A stretch of DNA of 5,075 nt, taken from positions 1 through 5,075 of the forward strand of contig CAMWWR010000182.1 in assembly GCA_947178045.1 (NCBI GenBank), read 5' to 3'. This DNA comes from an uncultured Clostridia bacterium. Its GTDB lineage: Bacteria > Bacillota > Clostridia > Lachnospirales > Lachnospiraceae. The notes below the pieces were generated by a model, which saw nothing but the letters and a program-made list of their open reading frames with translations, was not told the origin of the DNA and did not search any database. Below, piece by piece: positions 1 to 5,075 of this stretch. Position numbers and translations under genes: made by a program. Position 1 is the first letter of the stretch, and each line of letters opens with the position of its first letter.

Positions 1-1
1 A

Positions 2-193
2 ATTACCCCGGGACAGCCGCCAGTGATCCGAGCAAATGAAGAGACGCCGATGACTGTAGCAGATGAAGAGCTGCCGGTGATCAGAGCAGATGAAGAACCT
101 GCGGTGATCGGAGCAGATGAAGAACCTGCGGTGATCGGAGCAGATGAAGAGCCGCCGGTGATCCGAGCGGACGGTGTCCGGCGGATGGGATAA
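2..193 (+). CDS. C-terminal tail of an unidentified protein with acidic, proline-containing nonapeptide repeats (5' partial)
   Basis: Only the last 63 codons are visible; the gene enters from the left edge in frame 2 and ends at TAA 191-193. The tail is made of nine-residue units: PGQPPVIRA, NEETPMTVA, DEELPVIRA, DEEPAVIGA twice, and DEEPPVIRA, followed by DGVRRMG. Coding is supported by the exact 9-codon period, by mainly synonymous or conservative differences between units (GAA/GAG, CCG/CCA, AGA/CGA, GCA/GCG), and by TGA stops in the other two plus-strand frames within the repeats. The composition (Asp/Glu, Pro, Ala, Val/Ile, no aromatic residues) suggests an extended, probably disordered tail rather than a folded or membrane domain. 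No known family is recognisable and the functional domain is off the window. The gene converges on the histidine kinase with a 53-base gap, so it is not part of that operon. The minus strand is also largely open across the repeat but offers no convincing start. Confidence 0.7.
   Translation: MTPGQPPVIRANEETPMTVADEELPVIRADEEPAVIGADEEPAVIGADEEPPVIRADGVRRMG
8..169 (+). repeat. Six tandem 27-base (9-codon) repeats
   Basis: Units lie at 8-34, 35-61, 62-88, 89-115, 116-142 and 143-169. Units four and five are identical over all 27 bases; units three and six differ from them at a few positions; units one and two are more diverged. The array may extend left beyond the window. The period preserves the reading frame of the overlapping gene, so gain or loss of a unit would shorten or lengthen the protein tail by nine residues. 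Identity of the two adjacent central units points to recent expansion by slippage or unequal recombination, while the outer units look older. Confidence 0.9.
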
Positions 194-198
194 ATAAA

Positions 199-219
199 GA
201 TGCGCCGGCTCAGAGCAGA
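199..219 (+). repeat. Possible decayed extra repeat copy beyond the stop codon
   Basis: Just after the stop codon of the repeat gene there is a 21-base stretch that starts GATG, continues CGCCGG and ends CAGAGCAGA. It aligns with the 27-base unit if six bases are deleted (compare the unit at 62-88, which shares CCGG and CAGAGCAGA). It is out of phase with the coding frame of the array. The match is short, so this is a suggestion only. The surrounding gap 194-246 between the two convergent genes holds no strong terminator hairpin. Confidence 0.35.
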
Positions 220-246
220 CAGAGAAGGAGCGCGGCGGAACCCGGC

Positions 247-1485
247 TTACAGCTTCCGAAATACGGCGGTCACCCGCATGGCTCCGTCGTCCGCCGCGGC
301 AAATACCTCGCCGTCCATCCGGTTCATCAGGCGACGGCAGATCGAGAGGCCGAGCCCGCTGCCGCTTTTGCCCTCGGAATTTGAGCCGCGCCAGAAGCTG
401 TCGAAAATATGTGGCATTTCGTGTACGGCGGGCGAGCTGCCGCTGTTTTCAACCGTGATCAGCACACAGCCCTCCTCCTCCGAAAAGCAGATGCGGATAA
501 AGCCCCCGTCGCCGTATTTAACGGCATTTTCCATGATATTCTGCAGCACCTCGACAGCGCGGTCGGGATCGCCCTTCAGCAGGCAGTCGGAATATCGGCC
601 GACCTGGAAATCTGTATGCACAAGGGCGAGCTTATCGGTGTAATAGGAGGAGATTTGGCGGACGAGCCAGGACAGATAGAAATCGCCGATTTTGATCTCC
701 GGCTCGGGAAAATCCTCGCCGGAGGCTTTGATCAGCTCGGCGACAAAGCTCTCGATCTCATCCGCCCGGTCCCGGATGCGGAGCGCGATTTCGGACTGCC
801 TTTCCGGCTCGGGATAAAGCCTCCTCGACAGCGCGGAGGCGTACAGCCGGATTGCTGAAAGAGGCGTTTTAATATCGTGGGAGACGGAGAGAAGCTGCGT
901 TTTCCTGTCCCTCTGCAGGGCGAGCTCCCGCTGCTTCTGCTGCTCGAGCCTTTCGCGGAGAAGATCGATGCCCCAGACGAAACGGCCGAAAAAGCGGCTT
1001 TTGTTCTCCTTGAGCGGGACGGCCAGATTTCTGCGCGAAAGCTCATAAGGGACGTTCGCCAGCGAGCAAAACGGCAGCAGGATGCTGCGCCGGACGAAGA
1101 GAAGAACGGCGAAAAGCAGCGCGGCCATGGCGGCAAGACCGAGATTCACTGCTATGATGAGACTTTTCTGTCCGGAGAAATGCTCCGCAGAGTAGTCGAA
1201 GCGGTAAAGCTCCCCGTCGATAAGGCGCAGCGCATAGTCGCTTTCCGCGCCGTCAAAAAAATCGCCGCTGCCGTCATAGCGGACGACTGCGGTAATACAG
1301 GTGCTGCCGGACAGGTCGATCGACTCCGGGCCGTCCCGGCGCAGCTGCTCTGCAAGGCGGGAGAGCTCGACGCGGTGCGGTCTGCCGTCCGCGCTGCAGA
1401 GCGCGGAAAGAAAAAGGTTTACTGCGGTGAAAATCGCCGCGGCGCAGAGGACAATAATGATAAAAATTCGGCGAAAGCTCTTCAT
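247..1485 (-). CDS. Membrane sensor histidine kinase of an ABC-transporter-linked two-component system
   Basis: A 412-residue kinase that should autophosphorylate on His and pass phosphate to the regulator encoded just upstream. In order: membrane helix about 7-29; extracellular segment about 31-108 with an acidic stretch near 71-83 and Cys30/Cys63; second helix about 109-131; HAMP-like linker about 132-185 with Pro138; HisKA motif SHDIKTPLSAI with His203; N box QNIMENAVKYG (Asn316, Asn320); F box IFDSFWRG (361-367); G2 box GSGLGL (375-380). The G1 box reads ENSGSS, so the usual DxGxG aspartate is Asn347. This start was chosen because ATG 1485-1483 overlaps the regulator's TGA as ATGA, which suggests translational coupling, and it leads straight into the first helix. 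An ATG eight codons upstream (1509) is possible but less likely. The extracellular segment is too large for a Bce-type intramembrane sensor. The signal is unknown; an envelope-active compound is the family-based guess. Confidence 0.93.
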   Translation of the reverse strand: MKSFRRIFIIIVLCAAAIFTAVNLFLSALCSADGRPHRVELSRLAEQLRRDGPESIDLSGSTCITAVVRYDGSGDFFDGAESDYALRLIDGELYRFDYSAEHFSGQKSLIIAVNLGLAAMAALLFAVLLFVRRSILLPFCSLANVPYELSRRNLAVPLKENKSRFFGRFVWGIDLLRERLEQQKQRELALQRDRKTQLLSVSHDIKTPLSAIRLYASALSRRLYPEPERQSEIALRIRDRADEIESFVAELIKASGEDFPEPEIKIGDFYLSWLVRQISSYYTDKLALVHTDFQVGRYSDCLLKGDPDRAVEVLQNIMENAVKYGDGGFIRICFSEEEGCVLITVENSGSSPAVHEMPHIFDSFWRGSNSEGKSGSGLGLSICRRLMNRMDGEVFAAADDGAMRVTAVFRKL

Positions 1486-2141
1486 GCGAATCGATACCCC
1501 ACTCCCCATACCGTCAGAATTTTCGAGGGCCTTTTCGGGTCATCTTCGATTTTCTGGCGCAGCCATTTGATATGTACCGTCAGCGTTTGCGGCTCCGAAA
1601 GACTGTCGGGCCACACGCGGCGGAAAATAAAATCCTTGTCGAGCGTCCTGCCGCGGTTCTCTAAAAGCAGAAGGAGCAAATCAAATTCCTTTGCGGTCAT
1701 ATCAACCGGAACGCCGTTTCTGCGGACGACGCGGCTCCGGCGGTCGACCTGCAGATCCTGCACGGTGATTTCGTCTGAGGAGCAGCGCCGCCGGAAGATG
1801 CCCGCGATTTTCGCGAGCATAATGTCGATGTCGTAGGGCTTTTCGATATAATCGTCCGCGCCGAGCTCAAGTCCCGTGAGCTTGTCCTCCTTCTGCGTTC
1901 TGGCGCTGACGATCAGGATGGGCGTGTCGCTCTGACGGCGTATCCGGGCGCAGACGGAAAAGCCGTCCGCCCCGGGCAGCATAATGTCGAGCACAACGAG
2001 CCGCGCACCGTATTTTTCGTAGAGCGCGAGGCCCTTTTCCGCACTCCCGGCGACGCTCACCGTGTAATTTTCCGCGCGCAGAAAATCACACAGCAGCGTG
2101 CCGAGCTCCTTATTGTCTTCGATAATCAGAATATCAAGCAT
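1482..2141 (-). CDS. OmpR/PhoB-family response regulator
   Basis: A 219-residue DNA-binding regulator of normal family length. The receiver domain covers about 1-115, with acidic pocket Glu8/Asp9, phospho-acceptor Asp52 in VLDIMLPGADG, Ser79 and Lys101 in EKPYD. The winged-helix DNA-binding domain covers about 125-219, including MTAKEFDLLLLL, the recognition-helix region SEPQTLTVHIKWLRQKIE and the wing TVWGVGYRF. All receiver catalytic residues are present, so it should be phosphorylatable. It lies 25 bases after the ABC ATPase gene and overlaps the kinase gene by four bases. The ribosome-binding site is weak (GGGATGG close to the ATG). A near-consensus promoter at 2248-2276 could drive this gene and the kinase separately. 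By family precedent its targets probably include the transporter operon, but that promoter is outside the window, so no operator can be matched. Confidence 0.95.
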   Translation of the reverse strand: MLDILIIEDNKELGTLLCDFLRAENYTVSVAGSAEKGLALYEKYGARLVVLDIMLPGADGFSVCARIRRQSDTPILIVSARTQKEDKLTGLELGADDYIEKPYDIDIMLAKIAGIFRRRCSSDEITVQDLQVDRRSRVVRRNGVPVDMTAKEFDLLLLLLENRGRTLDKDFIFRRVWPDSLSEPQTLTVHIKWLRQKIEDDPKRPSKILTVWGVGYRFA

Positions 2142-2142
2142 A

Positions 2143-2190
2143 TTACCATCCCGTCCCGGACTGCCGTTACCATCCCATCTCGATCAGCCA
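2143..2190 (-). repeat. Imperfect 24-base tandem duplication at the ABC gene end / regulator leader
   Basis: Segments 2143-2166 and 2167-2190 are adjacent and match at 18 of 24 positions, including an unbroken ten-base block (GGGATGGTAA on the minus strand). One copy is the last eight codons of the ATPase gene including its stop. The other is nearly all of the 25-base spacer and supplies the purine-rich stretch before the regulator ATG. The period is eight codons, so the spacer copy keeps the frame and carries a second in-frame TAA at 2145-2143. Confidence 0.55.
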
Positions 2191-2934
2191 GTTGTTCAGC
2201 GTGCGCTCCCGTTCCCGGAGCTTATCCGGCCCGGAGCATCTGTCTAAACTATACTCGCCTTTGATGTTCCCGTCAACAAGATACAGCACTCTGGTACATT
2301 TTGCCGCCACCCTGACATCGTGGGTGACGAGCATGACCGTTGTCCCGTCGCCGTTCAGCTTCACGAGCGCCTCCATGACCTCGCCGGAGGCGGCGCGGTT
2401 GAGCGCGCCGGTCGGCTCGTCGGCAAAGATCATTTTCGGGCGGTTAATCATGCTGCGGCAGATACAGGCGCGCTGCAGCTGCCCGCCGGACACCTCGTTG
2501 ATGCCGTTGTCCGCCGTCTCGGCGATGCCGAGTCTGCGCATCAGCGCGAGAGCACGCCGGACGGTTTCCTTTCTGCTCTCTGTCCGCTTTCCTGACTGGA
2601 AGGCGGGAAGAATAATATTGTCGAGCAGCGTGAGATTTTTCAGCATATACATCTGCTGAAAGATAAAACCCATCTCGTTGAGGCGGATGGAGGCGAGCTC
2701 CTTTTCACGCAGTCCGGCGATGTCCCTGCCGCAGAAGCGCACCTCCCCGGCGGTCGCCCGGTCCATCCCGGAAACCGTGTACAGAAGGGTCGATTTGCCG
2801 GAGCCGGACGGTCCCATGATGGCGACCATCTCGCCCCCTGCAACAGAAAAGTTTACGTTTTTCAGAACATTGTTCTGGCGCTTATCAATAATGTAGGTCT
2901 TGCAGAGATTTTTGATATCCAGTATATTTTCCAT
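2167..2934 (-). CDS. ABC transporter ATP-binding subunit, MacB/LolD/BceA-like
   Basis: A 255-residue nucleotide-binding subunit that would power the adjacent FtsX-type permease from the cytoplasmic face. All ATPase motifs are visible: Walker A GPSGSGKST (41-49, Lys47), Q-loop Gln93/Gln94 in FIFQQ, ABC signature VSGGQLQRA (148-156), Walker B MIFADEP (Asp172, Glu173), D-loop region GALN (176-179, where SALD is more common) and switch His205 in VTHD. The length and the ADEPTGALN region are typical of the ATPase class that partners FtsX/MacB permeases, which drive extracellular or membrane-level mechanotransmission and peptide or lipoprotein handling rather than solute import. The last 30 or so residues (GPDKLRERERTLNNWLIEMGW) are a charged tail beyond the core fold. 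The start ATG has a good ribosome-binding site. The gene is 20 bases from the permease stop and hosts a predicted promoter in its 3' part. The substrate is not predictable. Confidence 0.95.
   Translation of the reverse strand: MENILDIKNLCKTYIIDKRQNNVLKNVNFSVAGGEMVAIMGPSGSGKSTLLYTVSGMDRATAGEVRFCGRDIAGLREKELASIRLNEMGFIFQQMYMLKNLTLLDNIILPAFQSGKRTESRKETVRRALALMRRLGIAETADNGINEVSGGQLQRACICRSMINRPKMIFADEPTGALNRAASGEVMEALVKLNGDGTTVMLVTHDVRVAAKCTRVLYLVDGNIKGEYSLDRCSGPDKLRERERTLNNWLIEMGW
2248..2276 (-). promoter_or_regulatory. Predicted internal sigma-A promoter for the regulator and kinase genes
   Basis: On the minus strand, TTGACG (2276-2271) is followed by a 17-base spacer and TATAGT (2253-2248). 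Each hexamer matches the consensus at five of six positions and the spacing is optimal. The site lies inside the 3' part of the ABC ATPase gene. Transcription would start near 2241, giving a leader of about 100 bases before the regulator ATG at 2141. No extended -10 TG is present. It is a sequence prediction without experimental support, but such a match stands out in this GC-rich background. Confidence 0.55.
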
Positions 2935-2939
2935 AATTT

Positions 2940-2945
2940 ACCTCA
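2940..2945 (-). promoter_or_regulatory. Ribosome-binding site of the ABC ATPase gene
   Basis: TGAGGT on the minus strand sits five bases before the ATG at 2934. It is the clearest Shine-Dalgarno sequence in the window, confirms this start, and shows the ATPase gene has its own strong initiation site in the 20-base gap after the permease stop. Confidence 0.75.
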
Positions 2946-2954
2946 TTTCTACGC

Positions 2955-5075
2955 TTATTCGATATTGCTGACCTCGGATGCCGGGATTTTCTTCAGCTGG
3001 CATGCAGAGAGAGCGGCCGCCGCAGTTGCGGCAATGAAAATGATGAGCGGGCAGACGATGTAGACCTCAAATACCCGGATTTCAAAGGATATGCTGTACG
3101 CGCCCATCATCCGGAAAATCGGCTCAATCATCAGGCGGGTGAGCGGAGTGGAGAGCAATGCGCCGAGAACGGCCGCGAGCAGCAGCACAAGACCGATTCG
3201 CATCGCCTGCCAGGCGATGAGGGAGACGGAGGAAAAGCCGATGGCCCGCAGAAGTGCAATCTCCCCCTTTTCCTTCGTAATAAAGCTCTTTACCATCAGC
3301 ACCGTGACAAGCAGATTGATGCACAGGACGATTCCGAAAATCAGGCTCCGGATGCTGTCAAACTGCCCGGCAACATCACCGATCATGAGATTGATATACT
3401 CGCCCGCAGGACGGATATCATCGTCCGGATACAGGCTGCGGAGCAGCTCCAGATAATGGTCAAGCTCTTTTTTGTCCGGATGGCCGGTGTAGCGGATCTG
3501 GATGCCGAAGGAGCCGACGCACCTGCTGTAATCCAGCTCCGCGTCCGGATGGAAGCGGACCGCCTCACCGTTGTTGTTCAGAGACTGGTTAATTGCCGTC
3601 AGAAGGTAGGTTCTGGTCTGCCCGTCGACGGTGATTCGGACGTCGTCCCCGATTTTCGCGCCGATATTCTCCGCGGTGAGATAGGATAGAGCGATTTCAC
3701 CGCTGTTTTGAGGCGGCGTGCCATCGATGTAGACATACCGGTCCGTCGTAACGTCTCCGATGCTTTGAAAGGCCAGAGAGGAGAAGGACAGGTCACCGCG
3801 GGACACATTCATGCGGAACACAAGCTCCTGAAAGACCTCTGCCTCAATTCCGTTCTCCGCAAGCGTATTTTTGATATCCTCCAGCCCGGAGAGGAGATAT
3901 TCTTTATTGCTGCCGCCGAAGGAGAGCAGGGCCTCCCGGGTGATTACATGGTCACATTCCGCCATATTGAACAGTGTGACCAGCCGGTCGGACGAGAGGG
4001 TGTTGATGGTGTTGGACGGGATCGTGACGAGTAAAATTCCGATCGTAAAAATGGCGAGCATGGAGGCATAGCGCTTCAGTCCGCCCGAAATATCGTTGAC
4101 GGCCAGAAAAAGAGGCGGAGCAAGGCGGGAGCGGTTCAGGCCGAACAGTCCCTTTCCGGTGTAGCGCTCGCCGGTTTCGCCGCTGCGGATTGCGTCGATC
4201 GGGGAGAAGCTCCGTATTTTTCTTGTGCAGAACCAGCAGAACAGCACGATCAAAGCTGCAGTCAGAAAGGCGCAGACAAAATGGACCGGGATCATTTTCC
4301 TTTCCGAGAGAATAATGTTGCGCGAGGCGCTCTTAAGCAGCAGTGTTCCGAGCGGGAAGCTGAGCGCAAGTCCGGCGGCCGCTCCCAATGCCGAGACCGC
4401 GAGATATTTTACGGTGTACAGCAGGCGGATTTGGTAATCGGGAATGCCGATGGCCTTCATCACGCCGATCTCCCGGAATTCCTCGCTCATGGTGAAGCGA
4501 ATAATAAACTGCAGGATCACCATGGAGATCAGGATCAGGCAGAGGCTCACGACGAGGATGATCGCTGCGGTCAGCACATCCATCAGGTACATCTGCCGTA
4601 TCTGCGCTTTGTTGCCGCTGAAAATGTAGTCCAGCATCAGGGTGCGGGAGCCGGAGAGGTAGCTTGTGTCATCCGTGTAGACGGAGTAGAAGGAAAGCCG
4701 GTCGTCGGTCGTGCCGGCAAAGAAGGCATAGTCCTCCTCGCTCACGAGAAACCTTGTTATGCCGGCCATCGACGAGCCGAAAAAGCAGTCCTTGGTCGAA
4801 CCGCGCAGGATAAATTCACGGCTTGCTCCGCCGTTTGAGATCTCGATTTTTGCGCCCTCGAAAAAATGATTCCTCCCGGAGGCGAAGATTTCTGCCGTCA
4901 CATAGATTTCGCCGGGGGCTATGTGGGTAAGGCGGCGGTCCCCGCTGTCGAAAACAGGATTGCTGTCCCGCAGGGAGGAGAGGCACACGGTGTTGGAATA
5001 AGCGAAGAATTCTCCGTCCAACGTGATTTTCCTTGGCTCGAGCTGAATCAGCTCGAGACGCCGAAAGCGGTAGGA
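2955..5075 (-). CDS. FtsX/MacB-type ABC transporter permease with two FtsX modules (5' partial)
   Basis: The reading frame is open from the right edge to TAA 2957-2955, giving 706 visible residues; the true start and first membrane helix are off the window. TTG at 5021-5019 is not the start, because 18 further in-frame codons precede it without a stop. Visible order: part of a first extracellular domain (to about 165); helices near 166-193, 222-247 and 264-283; a helix near 336-352; a second extracellular domain (about 353-575); helices near 577-598, 625-641 and 668-692. Each module has the conserved FtsX cytoplasmic motif after its second helix: EFREIGVMKAIG (199-210) and EKGEIALLRAIGFS (602-615). 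Each module ends in a typical short charged tail (SPIDAIRSGE, IPASEVSNIE). With the missing N-terminal helix the layout would be eight helices and two large ectodomains, unlike BceB. It should pair with the ATPase encoded 20 bases downstream. The substrate could be a peptide, lipid or lipoprotein; none is shown by the sequence. Confidence 0.93.
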   Translation of the reverse strand, partial: SYRFRRLELIQLEPRKITLDGEFFAYSNTVCLSSLRDSNPVFDSGDRRLTHIAPGEIYVTAEIFASGRNHFFEGAKIEISNGGASREFILRGSTKDCFFGSSMAGITRFLVSEEDYAFFAGTTDDRLSFYSVYTDDTSYLSGSRTLMLDYIFSGNKAQIRQMYLMDVLTAAIILVVSLCLILISMVILQFIIRFTMSEEFREIGVMKAIGIPDYQIRLLYTVKYLAVSALGAAAGLALSFPLGTLLLKSASRNIILSERKMIPVHFVCAFLTAALIVLFCWFCTRKIRSFSPIDAIRSGETGERYTGKGLFGLNRSRLAPPLFLAVNDISGGLKRYASMLAIFTIGILLVTIPSNTINTLSSDRLVTLFNMAECDHVITREALLSFGGSNKEYLLSGLEDIKNTLAENGIEAEVFQELVFRMNVSRGDLSFSSLAFQSIGDVTTDRYVYIDGTPPQNSGEIALSYLTAENIGAKIGDDVRITVDGQTRTYLLTAINQSLNNNGEAVRFHPDAELDYSRCVGSFGIQIRYTGHPDKKELDHYLELLRSLYPDDDIRPAGEYINLMIGDVAGQFDSIRSLIFGIVLCINLLVTVLMVKSFITKEKGEIALLRAIGFSSVSLIAWQAMRIGLVLLLAAVLGALLSTPLTRLMIEPIFRMMGAYSISFEIRVFEVYIVCPLIIFIAATAAAALSACQLKKIPASEVSNIE
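5037..5057. repeat. Perfect palindrome, 10-base arms with a 1-base centre
   Basis: The arm CTCGAGCTGA (5037-5046) is followed by one base at 5047 and its exact reverse complement (5048-5057). Pairing stops at both flanks. It lies inside the permease gene and encodes LELIQLE on the minus strand, so part of the symmetry may follow from the repeated Leu-Glu codons. It could form a hairpin in the mRNA or be a protein-binding site, but nothing else in the sequence supports either. Confidence 0.8.

Noticed and set aside
8..169. CRISPR-like array
   Set aside because: The units are directly contiguous with no unique spacers, and the 27-base period preserves a reading frame with synonymous variation, so this is a coding tandem repeat.
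204..246. Possible terminator hairpin between the convergent genes (GCCGG ... CCGGC)
   Set aside because: The stem is only five base pairs with a loop of about 33 bases, and on the minus strand it is followed only by a mixed T-rich stretch. That is too weak to call.
200..643. Plus-strand open frame starting just after the repeat gene (147 codons)
   Set aside because: Most of it is antisense to the kinase catalytic domain and its product is compositionally biased, without known motifs. There is no convincing ribosome-binding site.
1486..1509. Upstream ATG at 1509 as the kinase start
   Set aside because: It would add eight residues inside the end of the regulator gene. The ATGA overlap at 1482-1485 and the directly following membrane helix favour the downstream ATG.
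877..1836. Long plus-strand open frame (319 codons) antisense to the kinase and regulator genes
   Set aside because: It lies entirely opposite two genes with complete, motif-verified domains. Its translation shows no recognisable domain, and long antisense frames are common in GC-rich coding DNA.
5019..5021. TTG as the start codon of the permease
   Set aside because: The frame stays open for 18 more codons to the window edge, and the FtsX architecture requires an N-terminal membrane helix upstream of the visible ectodomain.

Overview
The window carries one minus-strand operon that fills almost all of it, plus the end of an unrelated plus-strand gene at the left edge. In minus-strand transcription order the operon is: a large FtsX/MacB-type ABC permease whose 5' end lies beyond the right edge (2955-5075), its ATP-binding subunit (2167-2934), an OmpR/PhoB-type response regulator (1482-2141) and a membrane sensor histidine kinase (247-1485). 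The spacing is tight: 20 bases, 25 bases, then a 4-base ATGA overlap. This is the familiar Firmicutes pairing of an ABC transporter with a two-component system. In such pairs the kinase usually senses an envelope-active compound or envelope stress, and the regulator usually controls the transporter. Neither the substrate nor the signal can be read from the sequence.

The permease has two FtsX-type membrane modules with two large extracellular domains. It is therefore not the ten-helix, single-ectodomain BceB type. The kinase has an extracellular segment of roughly 78 residues, so it is not a Bce-type intramembrane-sensing kinase either. Within the ABC gene, about 110-135 bases upstream of the regulator, there is a near-consensus sigma-A promoter (TTGACG, 17 bases, TATAGT). 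It could transcribe the regulator and kinase independently of the transporter. The main operon promoter lies outside the window.

At the left edge (2-193, plus strand) is the C-terminal tail of a gene that converges on the kinase. It is built of nonapeptide repeats close to DEEPAVIGA, encoded by 27-base DNA repeats, two of which are identical and adjacent. The body of that protein is off the window, so its function is unknown.

The base composition is GC-rich (mid to high fifties percent by eye). The regulator and kinase are of Gram-positive type and the transporter-plus-two-component layout is typical of Firmicutes. Together these suggest a GC-rich clostridial (Oscillospirales/Lachnospirales-like) genome. 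That is an inference from style, not from a marker gene. I see no RNA genes, insertion sequences, CRISPR arrays or phage genes. I did not find a clearly novel system. The least ordinary items are the repeat-tailed protein, the internal promoter, a small duplication of the ABC gene's 3' end that supplies the regulator's leader, and a perfect palindrome in the permease gene.
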